A stretch of DNA of 64,000 nt from Vombatus ursinus (taxonomy: Eukaryota; Chordata; Mammalia; Diprotodontia; Vombatidae): positions 1,970,432 through 2,034,431 of the forward strand of contig NW_020954636.1 of assembly GCF_900497805.2 (NCBI RefSeq). Reading direction: 5' to 3'. The position numbers and the translations under genes were made by a program. Below the pieces are notes generated by a model, which had not been told where the DNA came from, did no database searches, and worked only from the letters and a program-made list of their open reading frames with translations. Of the stretch, positions 1 to 12,225 are shown in pieces. Numbering within the stretch: position 1 is the stretch's first letter; each line of letters begins with the position of its first letter.

Positions 1-35
1 AATTAAACCAAGCATTTCAATATCTTTCTCCAATG

Positions 36-53
36 TCTTTGTTTTCATTGTAG
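36..53 (+). promoter_or_regulatory. Likely splice acceptor of OR copy 1
   Basis: A pyrimidine-rich run ends in AG at 52-53, four bases before the ATG at 58. OR genes usually have a single coding exon whose acceptor lies close upstream of the start. The same arrangement appears before copies 2 (AG 20219-20220), 3 (AG 41372-41373) and 4 (AG 57223-57224). The upstream non-coding exon is not visible. Confidence 0.6.
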
Positions 54-57
54 GGAT

Positions 58-989
58 ATGGACAACAATCAGACCACGGTGACAGATTTCATTCTGCTGG
101 GATTTCTTGTTAGCCCTAAGATGCACCTAGTTCTCTTTGGGCTCTTCTTCCTACTCTACACCTTCACTCTGCTGGGAAATGGAGTCATCCTGGGGCTGAT
201 CTGTCTTGACTCCCGACTCCATACTCCTATGTACTTCTTCCTTTCACAACTGGCTATTGTGGACACCTCTTATGCCTCAAACACAGTCCCCCAAATGCTG
301 GAAAATCTCCTGGATCCAGCCAAGCCCATCTCCTTTGCAGGTTGCATAATGCAGACTTATCTCTTTTTGATGTTTGCCCTCATAGAATGCCTTGTGCTGG
401 TAATGATGAGCTATGACCGATATGTGGCAATCTGCCATCCCCTCAGATACACTCTCATTATGAGATGGGGATTGTGTATTGCACTTGCTATCACATCCTG
501 GGCATGTGGATCCTTTCTGGCCTTGGTCCATGTGCTTCTCCTTCTTAGGCTGCCCTTCTGTGGGCCTCAGGAAATCAATCACTTCTTCTGTGAAATCCTA
601 TCTGTACTGAAACTTGCCTGTGCAGACATTTGGCTCAACAAAATGGTCATCTTTGCTGCCTGTGTGTTTATCTTGGTTGGACCCCTCTGCTTCATCCTAA
701 TCTCCTACACTCATATCCTCAATGCTATCTTGAGAATCCACTCAGGGGAAGGCAGAAAAAAAGCCTTCTCCACCTGCTCATCACACCTGTGTGTGGTTGG
801 ACTTTTCTTTGGTAATGTCATCATCACTTACATGACCCCTAACTCAAGGAACTCTGGGGAGCAACGGAAAATTCTTTTTTATTTTACAGCTTCTTTAATC
901 CTACCCTAAATCCTTTGATCTATAGCCTGAGAAATGCAGAGGTAAAGGGGGCCCTAAGGAGATTGTTTAAGAAAGAGAGACATGGTTAA
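58..989 (+). pseudogene. Olfactory receptor pseudogene, OR2A subfamily (copy 1)
   Basis: This is a seven-transmembrane odorant receptor (class A GPCR) of the OR2A type, broken near its 3' end. It starts MDNNQTTVTDF at the ATG just after the acceptor, with an NQT glycosylation site. Seen in order are GN in TM1, LHTPMYFFLS, a TM3 Cys, MSYDRYVAICHPLRY, the second-loop cysteines and KAFSTCSSHLCVV. Compared with copy 2, one base is missing near 875-880 (20 nt where copy 2 has 21). The frame therefore ends at 909 instead of giving the TM7 NPLIYSLRN. The TM7 coding sequence continues in another frame to a TAA at 987-989, which would give the usual 310 residues. Over the first ~271 residues I count about 27 differences from copy 2, so the break looks fairly recent. 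Confidence 0.9.
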
Positions 990-1440
990 GGGATTGAATA
1001 GAAGTTTCCTTTTATGGAGGAAGGGAAAAGAATGGTGCTTTTGGAGTTTAAAACAATGTGAGAAGTGCCATGAGAGATAATCAACCTTTTCTCCCTTCTA
1101 TTTTTGTCCAATATTCTCATGCTCCCTTTTTCTACCTATGCCCCCTCCTGGAGCACTCCCATGGGTCTGAACTTCTTTGTTTTTGTCCTACATTTCTCTT
1201 CTTTCTGTGACATATCTCCATACATCCTATGATCCCACTGAAATACTTTTTTTTCTGTGTCCTATCCAATCAGACCCCGCACATCAGTGTAGTGCAAGGA
1301 AACCAATAAAGCAAATACACTAATGACTTTTACTATAATAAATTTTGATGCAATTTGCTTTTATATTATATTACTTCTGAATATAACCCTTTCTTTCCTA
1401 TTCTAAGTGCCTTCATATGTTACAAAGAATAAACATTGAA
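990..1440 (+). other. 3' flank of OR copy 1, shared with copy 2
   Basis: This stretch aligns by eye with the 3' flank of copy 2 (21143-21560), though more loosely than the coding regions. AATAAA at 1305-1310 is a possible polyadenylation signal. The last ~100 bp resemble an old L1 3' end that also lies downstream of copy 2, so that insertion predates the duplication. Confidence 0.6.
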
Positions 1441-1594
1441 GGAAAAAAAAGTAATTCAGCAAGATTAACTGACACCTGTGACAAGGCTGACAGTTTCTGC
1501 ATTGTTCTATATCCATATCCTTATACACAAGCACCAAAATCTTCAAATCATACAGAGATGCCTTTTTTTTTCATTTCTTCTCTGGGAACCACTT

Positions 1595-2060
1595 TGACCA
1601 TTTATTCATTCACTCAGTCAGTGAATAAGTATTTATTTAGCACTTACTATGTACCAAATACTTTGTTAAGCACTGGGGATACATGGAAGGGTAAATCAGG
1701 ATTCCTACCACCAAGGAGCTGACATTTAATAAAGACAATTTTCAAGCAACTATTTACATTCAATTTAGTTCAGTGTAAATGGAAGGTATTCTTATGGGGG
1801 TGGCACTAGAATTAGAGACTATGAGGAAAGAACACTGGGAGAGGGGGTGATTTTAGCTGAGACTTAAAGAATTCCAGTGAAGTTAAGAACTGGTGAGGAC
1901 AGAGAACATTTAGGCATGGGATAATGACAGTAGAAAGACATGGAGTCAGGAGACAGAGCAACAGGTACAACGACACCAAGAAGGACAGTGGGTTTGAATC
2001 ATAGATTCCACAGAGGAGAAGAAAGTATAAGAAGACTGCACAACATTTAGTTGTGTTTAT
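1595..2060 (-). repeat. L2-type LINE fragment
   Basis: The + strand shows the reverse complement of an L2 3' end: ATTTATTTAGCACTTACTAT, then an ACTGGGGATAC block and AAGGAGCTGACATTTA, followed by a purine-rich body. It is old and degraded. Confidence 0.65.
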
Positions 2061-2640
2061 ATTGTTCTTTTTGTTATAATTCATGTATATATTGTTTTCC
2101 TGATTCTGTTAACTTAATTTTGTTTTAGTTTGTATATCTTCTTATGTTCTTCTGTATTCTTCATAGTTTCTTACAGTTCAATGGTATGTTATCACATTCA
2201 CATATAGCAATTTGTATAGATATTCTACATTTGATTTGTTTTTAGTTTTTTGCTTCTACAAAAAGTGCAGCTATAAGTATTCAGATACCAATGGAATGTT
2301 CCTGTTTGTTTGTTTATCTTTTGAGGATATATTCCTGGCAGTGAGATTTCTGAGTTCAAAGATATAGACACTTTAGTTACTTTCTTAAGATAGTTCCCAT
2401 TTGCTTTTTGGAATGGTTGGCTCAATCTACAGTTACATTAACAATGCCTCTCTATAATGCCTTCCACATTGTCTATTCCCTTTATGTTTGGCATATTTGC
2501 CAATTTGTTTGATATGAGAGCAAACAGCAGAATTTTTTTTTTATTTCCATTTTTATTATTAGTAACAATATTACTATGATTCTATCTCATTGGTGATCTG
2601 AAAGGATCTTTCACGTGGTTAATAGCTTGTGACATTTTTA
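2060..2640 (-). repeat. Old L1 fragment, ORF2 3' end
   Basis: Read on the - strand this matches the C-terminal part of L1 ORF2 as seen in better copies in this window, with the AAAAAGTGCAGCTATAA and GGAATGGTTGG phrases in reverse. It is highly diverged. Confidence 0.6.
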
Positions 2641-3100
2641 AGATTTTTTTTAATTGACAAAAATTATTTTCTACTTCTAATCTCTGTCCCACTGAAAAAA
2701 GAAGGAAAAAAACCAGATCCTTGTAACAAATATACAGAGTCAATAAAAACAAATTCACATATTAACCACATCCAAAATATATGTCTTATTCCTCACACTC
2801 AGTCTCTCTTCCTTTGCCAGGAGGTGGTTGGAATGCTTCTAGTTGTTCCTTTGAAATTATAGCTTGCTGCGTTGATCAGAATTTTTAAGTCTTTCAAAGT
2901 TCTTTTTCTTTACAATATTGTTATTGTATAAACTCTTCTCATGGTTCTGCTAACATTGTTCTATAACAGTTCATAGCAATTTAACCAGATTTTTTCTCAA
3001 AAAAATAAATTTTATAATTTCTTAAAGCAAAATAACATTTGAATGCATTCATATGCCTCAATTTCTTAATTTGTTTAGCCATTCCCAAATTGATGGGCAT
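2640..3100 (-). repeat. Old L1 3' UTR and ORF2 end (left part)
   Basis: This is a second L1 3' end with a different 3' UTR. It runs through the phrase CAATATTGTTATTGTATAA into the ORF2 end at TTAGCCATTCCCAAATTGAT. It is interrupted at ~3101 by a DNA transposon and resumes at ~3711. Confidence 0.65.
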
Positions 3101-3710
3101 TGATAGGTTCCCAAAGTGGGCAATACTGCCCCCTGGGTGGTGCTGGAACAATCCAGGGTGGCCATAGTAGCATCGGGTGCAATTGAGGAGCATTGAATAA
3201 AAATAAGGGGGTGGTGGAAGCATAAGGAAAGAAGAGAAGAGAAAAAAATTTTGAAAAACCATTTGTGCATGTTTCATTTGTTGTGTAACAGAATTAAAGT
3301 TATAGTGATTACATTATTTTCCAAATAAACACATAAAATACAAGTTATAACTGATCAGTGGTCAGGTCCACCAACAGGTCTTAATGAGCAAGAGTTGGCA
3401 AATGTGTCATGCATGGTCAGGAAGTCCAGCATGCATCGGCAGGAATATGTTCATGTAATGGCTTGTTTATGACATGATACTATACAGTTACATGATGCAA
3501 TATTGCATCATTAAAATTTCAATGCAGGAAAAAAACCATAAATTTACAATAAATTATTAAATTTAAGATATGCATTTAAAATATTTTATATTTTTGAAAT
3601 GGTGCAAATTTCAAAAACAATTAAAGGGTTAAAGAAAAAGATTTTGGGGGGACACCGAATAATTTTTTTTGAAAAGGGGGCAATAGACCAAACAAGTTGG
3701 GGAACCTCTG
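3101..3710 (-). mobile_element. hAT-like non-autonomous DNA transposon
   Basis: A ~610-bp segment with inverted ends sits inside an L1. The right end, read on the - strand, is CAGAGGTTCCCCAACTTG. The left end is TGATAGGTTCCCAAAGTGGG, and both are followed by a GCCCCC block about 20 bases in. CAG-GGTTC-type ends are typical of hAT/Charlie elements. I see no transposase reading frame. A clean 8-bp target duplication is not visible, probably because some adjoining L1 was lost or mutated. Confidence 0.6.
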
Positions 3711-5230
3711 ACACAAATGAATATCTTAGTATAAGTGGGTCCTTTACCTCTTTCTTTGATGTCTTGTTGTGGAGAGCTAGTAATGGTATTTCTGGGTCAA
3801 AGGGTATGCATAATTTAGTAACTTTTTCAGTACAGTTTCAAAATACTTTGCATAATGGGTGTACCAATTCACAGCTCCCAAACAGAACATTAGTGTGCCC
3901 ATTTTTTTAGGGTCTAATAGTTTTTCCCCCTTTTTTGTCATTTTTGTTAATCTGAAGGATGTAAGGGAGAACTTCAGTTGCTTTAATTTGCATTTTGTTG
4001 ATTCATGATTTAGAGCATTTTAAAACTTTTAGTAGAAATAGCTTGATCTTCTTACCTTGAAAATTGACTACATTTTGATCTTTTTAACATTTATCAATTG
4101 GGGAATGGCTCTTATTTTTATAAATTTGGATGAGTTCCTTATATACCTTGAAAATGAGAACCTTAGAGAAATTTGTCATTTTTTAAATTTTTATTGTTTT
4201 CTTCTAATTTTGTTCACATATTTTAAAAATTATGTACTCGAAATTGTCCACTTCATCTTCTGTGACCATCCGTATCTTTTTTTTTCTTTTTTGGTCATGA
4301 ACTAGTGTTCTTCTATCCATAAATTCAAAAGGTAATGTCATCTTTAGTACTCTAATTTATTTTTTATGTCTAAGTTATGAATCCTTTTGGAGTTTATTCT
4401 GGTATATAGAATGTTATGTTGAGCTACACTTAATTTTGGAGCTTATCATATTATGCATATTGATATATTTATCTACTGCTGGTTTCTGCTAGATTGTTTT
4501 CCAGTTTTTGGAAAAAAAATTTGTGTAGGTAGACTGGTTGACATCATTCAACACCAGAGTATTGTATTCATTAATTTCTACATTTTTATGCTAATCCATT
4601 CTATCCATCAACTTCTCTATTTCTTAGCCAGTATTAATTTTTTTATGATTAATACTTTGTGGTATGGTTTGAGATCTGGTACTAATACAATTTTTCTCCC
4701 TTTTTTACTATTTCTCTTGAGGAGCTGGAACTTTTTTTTTCACCAGATGAATTTCCTTTTTTTTTTTTCTAGCTCTATAAAGCAATCTTTTGTTAGTATG
4801 ATTTTTGTGACACAAAACAAGTAAATTATTTAGATAGTAACACATTTTTCACTATGTTGCCTTGGCCTCATGATGAACAATTAATATTTCTGTAACTATT
4901 TAGATCTACATTTCAGTAAAGAGGGTTTTATAGTTGTATTCAAATGGTTTCTATGTATGTATGAGTGTGTGTCTTAGTAAGTAAGACTCCAAAGTATTTT
5001 ATACATTTTGTAGTTGTTTTAAATGGAATTTCTCTTTCTATCCCTTGCTGCTGGATTTTGTTGGTGCTTCTGATTTAAATAGATATATTTCATATCCTGC
5101 AAATTTACTAAAGTTATTGTTTCAATTAATCTCTTAGTTGATACCCTAGGGTTTTCTAAATAAATTTTCATATTATTTATAAAAATGAAAATTGTGTTTA
5201 CTCTTTGACTATGCTTACTCTGCCAATTTA
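3711..5230 (-). repeat. Old L1 ORF2 fragment (right part)
   Basis: This is the L1 body continuing after the hAT insertion, with the GGGTCAAAGGGTATGCATAA and TTTCTGCTAGATTG stretches of reversed ORF2. It is AT-rich, decayed and without a usable frame. Confidence 0.6.
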
Positions 5231-5234
5231 TTTT

Positions 5235-5866
5235 TTATTAGTTTATTTTTTATCAACAATCACTTCCATATGATTTCGAGTTTAAAAGTTTTCTCCCCCT
5301 TCCTTCCTACCACCCTCCCCAAGATGGCGCACAATCTGATATAGACTATACATATACATTCCTATTAAACATATTTTCACATTAGTGATGTTGTAAGGAA
5401 GAATTAGAATGAATAGGAGGAACCACCAGAAAGAGGAAACAAAACTCAACAGAAGAAAAAAATAGCAAATAGTATGCTTTGATCTGCATTCAAACTCCAC
5501 AGTTCTTTCTTTGGATGTGGATAGCATTTTCCATCACCAGACCTTTGGCGATGTCTTAAATCCTTGTATTGCTGGGAAGGGTTAAGTTTATCAGTATTAG
5601 TCATCTCACAGTGTGGCTGTTATTGTGTACAAAGTTCTCTTGGTTCTGCTCACTTCATTCAGCATCAGACCATACAAGTCTTTCTATGTTTTTCTGAAGT
5701 CAGTCTGTTCATCATTTCTTATACCATAATAGTATTCCATTACATTCATATACCACAACTTGTTCAGCCATTCCCCAATTGATGCTGTCAATTTCTTTTT
5801 CCTGTTTTATTGCTACAGCTAACATTTCTAGCACTCTATCAAATAATAATGGTGATAATGGACATC
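5235..5866 (-). repeat. Younger L1 3' end
   Basis: The 3' terminus and 3' UTR begin at ATCAACAATCACTTCCATA and pass through CCAAGATGGCGCACAATC. This is the same 3' end as at 27.48 and 53.93 kb. After ~5790 the sequence jumps to a more upstream ORF2 segment, which indicates an internal deletion or a second fragment. Confidence 0.75.
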
Positions 5867-6313
5867 AGTTTTCTTAGTTCATTTTGGCCCATCCTGCATC
5901 TCCCTGCCACAAGGCAAGTTTTCTTCTGTAAGAATCCCTAGCTTCTCCTGACTGTGGGAAGGGGATGAGAGGTGGGGTGCTGCCTCCCTTAAGGGAATGC
6001 CTCCTTGGAAGAGCTTCCTCCATTAAGGAGGAGCCTACTTGGTGTGTAATAAATGCTTTTACTTGACTTGGAGACAGCCTGAGCAAATTATTTTGAGACA
6101 ACCTTGCCACACAAACACACCTTGCACCTCATCATTTGCACCCTGAACCTCAACAGGATGAACCTAGATCTTACTGATTCCAAGGCCAATGTTGAATTTG
6201 CTACACCTGTGCTGCCTCTTATTACTTATTGAAGTAATAATAACAACAATAATAATGACTCACATTTAGTAATTAAACTCTGCCAAATTGGGCCAAAATG
6301 AACTAAGAAAACT
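5867..6313. repeat. Segment bounded by a 25-bp perfect inverted repeat
   Basis: Bases 5867-5891 and 6289-6313 are exact reverse complements, separated by 397 bp. Homology stops sharply on both sides of each arm. The interior (5892-6288) has an AATAAA at ~6048 and looks somewhat like an LTR fossil, but I cannot place it in a family. No target-site duplication is evident outside the arms. Confidence 0.8.
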
Positions 6314-6423
6314 TTCACCTAAATATAATTGTAAATATGATCCTGAAAAAAAAATGTTTCTTCCCTATCCACCTAATTTCCATTTCCTTTCACTGTCTTA
6401 CATAAACTTGAAGCTTTTGTGTA

Positions 6424-6424
<1 letters not shown>

Positions 6425-6467
<43 letters not shown>
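6425..6467. repeat. (TAA)n microsatellite
   Basis: About 14 AAT/TAA units abut the 3' tail of the reverse-oriented MIR that follows, a common origin for such tracts. Confidence 0.95.
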
Positions 6468-6471
<4 letters not shown>

Positions 6472-6712
6472 TAGCTAACATTTATAGAGTGCTAACTATG
6501 TGCCAGGAACTGTGCTAAGCACTTTACAATTATCTTATCATTTCTTCCTCAGAAGAAACATGGGAAGTAGGTGTTATTATTATCCCCATTTTATAGATGA
6601 GGAAACTGAAGTGAACACAGGTTAAGAAATCAGTTAACACAACTAGAAATTGTCTATGATTGCATTTGAATTAAAATCTTCCTGAATCTAAGCCCAGTAC
6701 TCTATCCTTCTC
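6468..6712 (-). repeat. MIR/THER-type SINE
   Basis: The + strand shows reversed MIR: CTATGTGCCAGGAACTGTGC, then ATTATCCCCATTTTATAGAT and GAGGAAACTGAAG, closing with the reversed tRNA-like head near 6700. Confidence 0.85.
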
Positions 6713-7062
6713 ATGTTCTGCTCAAAAGAATGTATTTTTCTTGAAATCTATAATACAGACAGCTAAAAATTATTCAGTTTATATCATTGTAATGCTTCCA
6801 CTCCTTGCAGTTGTTTGCAAATGACAAACACCTTATACAACTTTCCCTTTTTCTTTTAGTCTGTCTACTTTTCAAAGTATTATTCCACAACATAAATTCA
6901 GACATTATGATATCTCATCCTACTTTTGAGTTATTATAACCACAATTTATGGTATTCAATTTGTGTTCTAATTTAATAACAAACCTCTTTTTTTTACACT
7001 GGAAATTTTTCTTCCTACTATCCATTTTACTAAGGATGCTTTAAAAAATTAATGTAATGATT

Positions 7063-7113
7063 GGTAATGTATATATATATATATATATAATATATATATA
7101 CATACATATATAT
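7063..7113. repeat. (AT)n simple repeat
   Basis: A nearly pure TA/AT run with a few CA steps, directly left of the LTR-like element. Confidence 0.95.
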
Positions 7114-7115
7114 TA

Positions 7116-7714
7116 TGAGGTCTAGAGGTTTAGGGGTGCTGGGACCCTGAGATCACAACATGCGGGCCATGCCTGAATGAATTCAACCCAAATCTTCTCT
7201 CAGCCAGAGAAAAAGTTTATTAGAGATAAACTATACAGGTAAGGTGACACCCCTAAGGACAAGCAGACATGAGAAAGTCAGCCTTTAGGGCATGAGAAAG
7301 TCTCAGCATTTAAATGGGGGCTAGGGTGGATCTTATATACACTTAAGTAATTTTGGGTGACCAGAGGAGGGGCTGGGAAGAGGAGCTGGGTGACTAGGGG
7401 AGGAGTTTAGGGAGAATGAGAATGTCTGGATAGGGTCAGCCAGGAATAGACAATGAAGGACTAGGCTTTTATCAGGGTAACAAAGAACTGGAAGAAAGAG
7501 GTTGATAAGATCATGAGATCAAAGACTGGGCTTCTTCCTTAGAATTTCAAGGACAGGCTTCTTAGACAGATAGAGAAAGATCAGAATAAGAAGAAGAGAT
7601 AGGGAAAGGCCAGTTGAATGAGGTATAAGGATTTTGGGGGGGGCCCATAGACAAATGGGAGCCAAATTCTTTTTGAAGAAAGGGGCAAAGGTCTCGGCTT
7701 GGGCCCATACCTCA
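7116..7714 (-). mobile_element. LTR-like fossil of a retroviral element
   Basis: A ~600-bp segment with TGAGG...CCTCA ends. Read on the - strand it has a TATATAA box (7333-7339 on +) and, about 115 bp downstream, an AATAAA signal (7216-7221 on +) followed by a U5-like stretch, an order that fits U3-R-U5. No internal retroviral sequence is recognisable next to it, so it is probably a solo LTR. The ends and family are not certain, and no clear target duplication is visible because the left flank is an AT repeat. Confidence 0.55.
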
Positions 7715-7739
7715 TCATATATATGCAACAGCATATCAT

Positions 7740-8900
7740 ATCTTCACACAATAATAGAAAAGTGTAGGCAGAGAATATAATGCCATGTTAAAAACCTTCA
7801 ATGACCTTACATTAACTGAAATTAAATTCACATTGAATTTAACCTATTATTATTTTGTAATTTTCACCATACATATTTGGACTCAACTTAATCATAATCT
7901 ATCTAAAATGATTTTTTTTTACTTCAGCTGAAGCATAATAGACTTTGCTCTTATTTTAAATCTATGTCAATCATATATGTTTCAAGTGGGCTTCTTGTAA
8001 ACAATGTATTGCAGGATTGTATTTTCTAATCCATTCAACCCAAAGCATTTTGATCATGGGAAATTTTTTATTACTACTCTCCTGAGCTGGTCTTTGCAAA
8101 CTCCTGACCATAATTTGGATTTGGGTGCCACAACTGTAGGTTTACCTCTGGTTTGAATTCTAGTAGATTGCTGTTGACCATAGGCCCTGTCAGCTGACCA
8201 GAAAGCAATTCAGGTTCAGAGGGACAAAACTGCTGGCTATTTCTTTGTCTCAGTATCTTGCCCTTGTTAAATAGCTGTAGGACTCAGATAAGTCTGGGAG
8301 ACAAACCAGTCTGTGAATATTCCTTGCCCTTGTCCACTACTCTTAGATTCAGGACATCTCCTCAGTCAGCATAGGATCTGTGACCCAGCCTTTGCTGCTG
8401 CTTCCTGTTTAATTTATCTTTACAGATGATTTGTTATGTTCTGTTAGTGGAATATTTAAGTCTTTCATTTTTAATGTTTCATTATATATACATACATATA
8501 CATATTACACACATTTATGATATATTCATATCAGTTAAGTTTTTCTTTTAAAATTAGTTTCTATCACTTTCAAAACCTTGATACATTTTCATTGTAGTTG
8601 CTAAAGAAATGTTTGCACTTTTAAGTGCAAATGACTTTCTAACTAAAGTGTGTTTATTGAAGGTCTTGCATTTTTAGCAAATCTATACTATTTTCAGATC
8701 AGCTGAAGAATTCAATCCATTTACACTCATAGTCGTAATTGTTATATTTGTTTTCATCTATCATATGTTGCTATAGTATGTTTCATTAGTGCTTAACACA
8801 ATGTCTTGCATATAATAAATGTTTGTTCAATTGAATTAATCTAATACTCTCTTTTAATTTGGTAGATTTGCTCGAACTGTATTTCTTATATATAGTCATC
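7740..8900. other. Gene-free, AT-rich old repeat material
   Basis: There is no coding signal. Short stretches (about 7970-8035 and 8690-8760) read like decayed reverse L1, and 8795-8825 resembles an L2/MIR tail. The middle (8080-8400) is unplaced. Confidence 0.4.
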
Positions 8901-8904
8901 TCTA

Positions 8905-9045
8905 TTGGGATGTCCTCCTTGAGTACAGGAACTATTTCGTTTTTTTGTTTGTTTGTTTTTGTTTTTGCTTTGTATCATTATTATTTAACATAGTTCCTGG
9001 GCCATAGGAGGACTTAATAAATATTTGTTGATTGAGTAATGAAAC
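8905..9045 (+). repeat. L2 3' end
   Basis: The L2-like order is CTCCTTGAGTACAGGAACTA, then a T-rich stretch, then GGACTTAATAAATATTTGTT. Confidence 0.65.
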
Positions 9046-9064
9046 ACAGTGTCTAAATTTCTTT

Positions 9065-10199
9065 CTTTTTTCTTACTTAATGTTTTAATTTTCCCAACTA
9101 AATGCAAAAGCAATTTTAACATTCTTTATCTTTCAGATTTTGAGTTCCAAATTCTCTCCTCCCATTAAGAAGACAAGCAATTTGATATAGATTATACATA
9201 TGTAGTCATACAAAACACATTTCCAGCGTAGGTCATTCTGCGAAAGAAAACACAGATAAAAAACCCAAGGAAAATAAAGTAAAGAAAAAATATCTTTGAT
9301 CTGCATTCAGGTTCTACCAATTCTTTCTGTGGAGATGGACAGCAGCTTTCACCATAAGTCCTACAGAACTCTCTAGGATCATTGTATTGCTGAGAATAAC
9401 TAAGTTATTCATTGTAGATCATCATACAATATCATTGTTATAGTGTACAATATTCTCCTGGTTCTGTTCATTTCACTTTGCATCAGTTCATGTAAGTCTT
9501 TCCAGTTTTTTTCTGAGAACATCCTGCTCATCATTTCTTAAAGCACAATAGTATTCCATCACAATTATATACAACAACTTGTCCAACCATTCTCCAATTG
9601 ATGGACATCCCATCATTTTCCAATTCTTTTCTACCACTAAAAGAGCTGCTATAAATATTTTTGTACACATAGGTCCTTTTCCTTTTTTTTTTATTTCTTT
9701 GGGATACAGATCTAGTAGTGGTATTGCTTGGTCAAAGAGTATGCATGGTTTTATAACCTTTTGGGCATAGTTCCAAATTGCTCTCCAGAATGGTTGGATC
9801 AGTATACAACTTCTCCAATGGTATGTTAGTGTTTTAATTTTCCTGCATCCCCTCAAACATTTATCATTTTACTTTTTTGTCATATTAGCCAATCAGACAG
9901 GTATGAAGTAGCAGCTCAGAGTTGTATTAATTTGCATTTCTCTCATCAATAGTAATTTAGAGTATTTTATATGATTATAGATAACTTTGATTTCTTCATT
10001 TAAAAGCTGTCTGTTCATATCCTTTGACCATTTCTCAATGGAGGAATGATTCTTCTTTCTATTAATTTGACTCAGTTTTCTATTTGTTTGAAAAATGAAA
10101 TCTTTATCCAAGAAACAGTGTAAATTTTTTTTCACAGTAATGATTACCAACTATGTATTTCCCTCCATCCTCTTTTCCTCCTGTTTATCCTGTTCTCTG

Positions 10200-10238
<39 letters not shown>

Positions 10239-12225
10239 TTTCAAAAGTGTTTTGCTTCTGACTTTTACCTCCCTCAAATTATCCTCCCTTCTGTGAGCTC
10301 CCTGATTTCTCTTATCCCCTTTCCCTTCCTACTTTCCTATATGGTAAGATAGATTTCTACACCCAATTGAATGTTTATATTATTCCGTTTGAGTCAATTC
10401 TGATGAGAGTAAAGTTCATGTGCTCCCTTCCCCACTTCCCTCATTTTCACCTCCACTGTAAAATCTCTTTCAACCCCTTTTTATGTCAGATAATTTATCC
10501 CATTCTGCCTCTCCTTTTTCCCTTCTCTCACGTATTCTTCTTTCTCATCTTTTATTTTTTTAGATAATCATACCATCATGTTCAATTTGCACCTCTGCTT
10601 TCTGTCTGTGTATACCCCTTCTAATTGTCCTAATAATGAGAAAGCTTTTAGGAGTTACAGATATCATTTCCACATGTAAGAATGTAAACATTTTAACCTT
10701 ATCAAATCCATTATGATTTCTCTTTTCTGTTTGCTTTATGCTTCTACAGTATCATGTATTTGAAAGTCAGATTTTCTATTTAGCTCTGGTCTTTTCATCA
10801 GGATGCCCAGGCTCTTTTTTTTTTTTTTTTTGATCATGAATTTTAGGTAATCTAATAATTCTTGAATTATCTCTTCTGTATCTATTTTCCAGGTCAGTTG
10901 TTTTTTCAATGATATATTTCACATTTTTTTTCTTATTTTCTTCCATTCTACTGATTTCTTTGTGATGTCTCATATAGTCATTAGCTTCCACTTGCCCAAT
11001 TCTAACTTTTAAGAAATGATTTTATTCAATGAGCTTTTGTATCTTTTTTCCCATTTGGCCAATTTGACTTTCTAAGGAGTTCTCTTCAATGAATTTTTGC
11101 ATATCATTTTTCAATTTGGTTAATTCTGCTTTTCAAGGCATTCTTCTCTTCATTGGGTTTTTATGCCTCTTACCATTTAGCCTATTCTGTTTTTGAAATG
11201 TTATTTTCTTCAATATTTTTTGTGCCTCCTTTAACAAGCTGTTGACTCTTTTTTTCATGATTTTCTTGCATCACTCTCACTCTTATCTCATTTTTTTCCT
11301 CTACCTCTCTTATTTGCTTGTTAAAATCATTTTTTGAGCTTTTCCGTGGCTTGAAACAAATTTATATTTTTCTTGGAGGCTTTGGATGCAGGAATTTGGA
11401 CTTTATTGTCTTCTTCTGAGTGTATGTTTTTATCTTCATTGTCTATAGTAATTTTCTATGGTCAGAAATATTTTCTGTTGTTTGCTCATTTTCCATCCTA
11501 TTTCTTGACATTTATTTTGATGTTAAAGTTGGGCTCTGCTTCCCAAGTGGAGGGGACACTGTTCCAAGCTTCAGGGTTTTTTTGTTTAGCTCCTTTCAAA
11601 GGTAATTTTGAGGACCTTTAAGTTTTTGGCTCTTCCAAGGTGGTATGATCTAAGGAGAGGTGTGTTTACTACTCTTCTTTACTGTGTGCTAGTTTGTGAG
11701 TAACCACAAAGACCCTTTTCAACCCTGGAACTGTGACCAGGGTCCCTGCTCCCCTGTGGCCACAAGCTCCTCTGTGCTAGTGCTCTTCCTCACACTGGGA
11801 CTAAGACCCAGGACTATGATCCAGATCCAAATATAGGCAATGCAACAGAGTTCTGCCCCTGATGCCAGCAAAAGAACCCCTACAAAACTGCTTCGGACCC
11901 ATTGTCTGATCCTCTTACCCTCTGTGGGCTGAGAAATCCAGAAATTGCCACTGATTCAGTCACTGTGACGGCTACTCTTGGTTTGTTGTGACCCGGTCTA
12001 AACTGACCTAGCCTACACTGGGCTGCACTCATCCTAGTGCAACAGACCTTTCCTGCTGACTTTCTAAGTTATTTTGGGCTGGAAAAATGTTTCACTCCAT
12101 CTTTTTATGGCTTCTGCTGCTCTAGAATTTGTTCAGAGTCATTTTTAAAGGTATTTAGAGAGGTTTGGGGATAGCTCAGATAAGTCCTTGCCTTTACTCC
12201 ACCATCTTGGTTCCACTTCCCAGAG
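9065..12225 (-). mobile_element. L1-lineage element with 5' UTR, ORF1 remnant and ORF2 3' end
   Basis: Read on the - strand it opens at ~12225 with GAAGTGGAACCAAGATGG, an L1 5' end. It then runs through a 5' UTR (to ~11400) and an ORF1 remnant that includes the TTDLENRYRRDNSRIIRL motif (10991-10776). A non-coding purine-rich tract (10800-10150) follows, then an ORF2 C-terminal remnant (WNYAQKVIKPCILFDQAIPL, 9856-9488) and a 3' UTR ending near 9070. The endonuclease and nearly all of the reverse transcriptase are absent. It could be one internally deleted L1 or a HAL1-type (ORF1-only) element next to an L1 tail. There are many stops and shifts, so it is not functional. Confidence 0.7.
10190..10245. 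repeat. (TC)n low-complexity tract
   Basis: A CTCTGTCTCT run inside the pyrimidine-rich face of the L1-lineage element. Confidence 0.9.
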
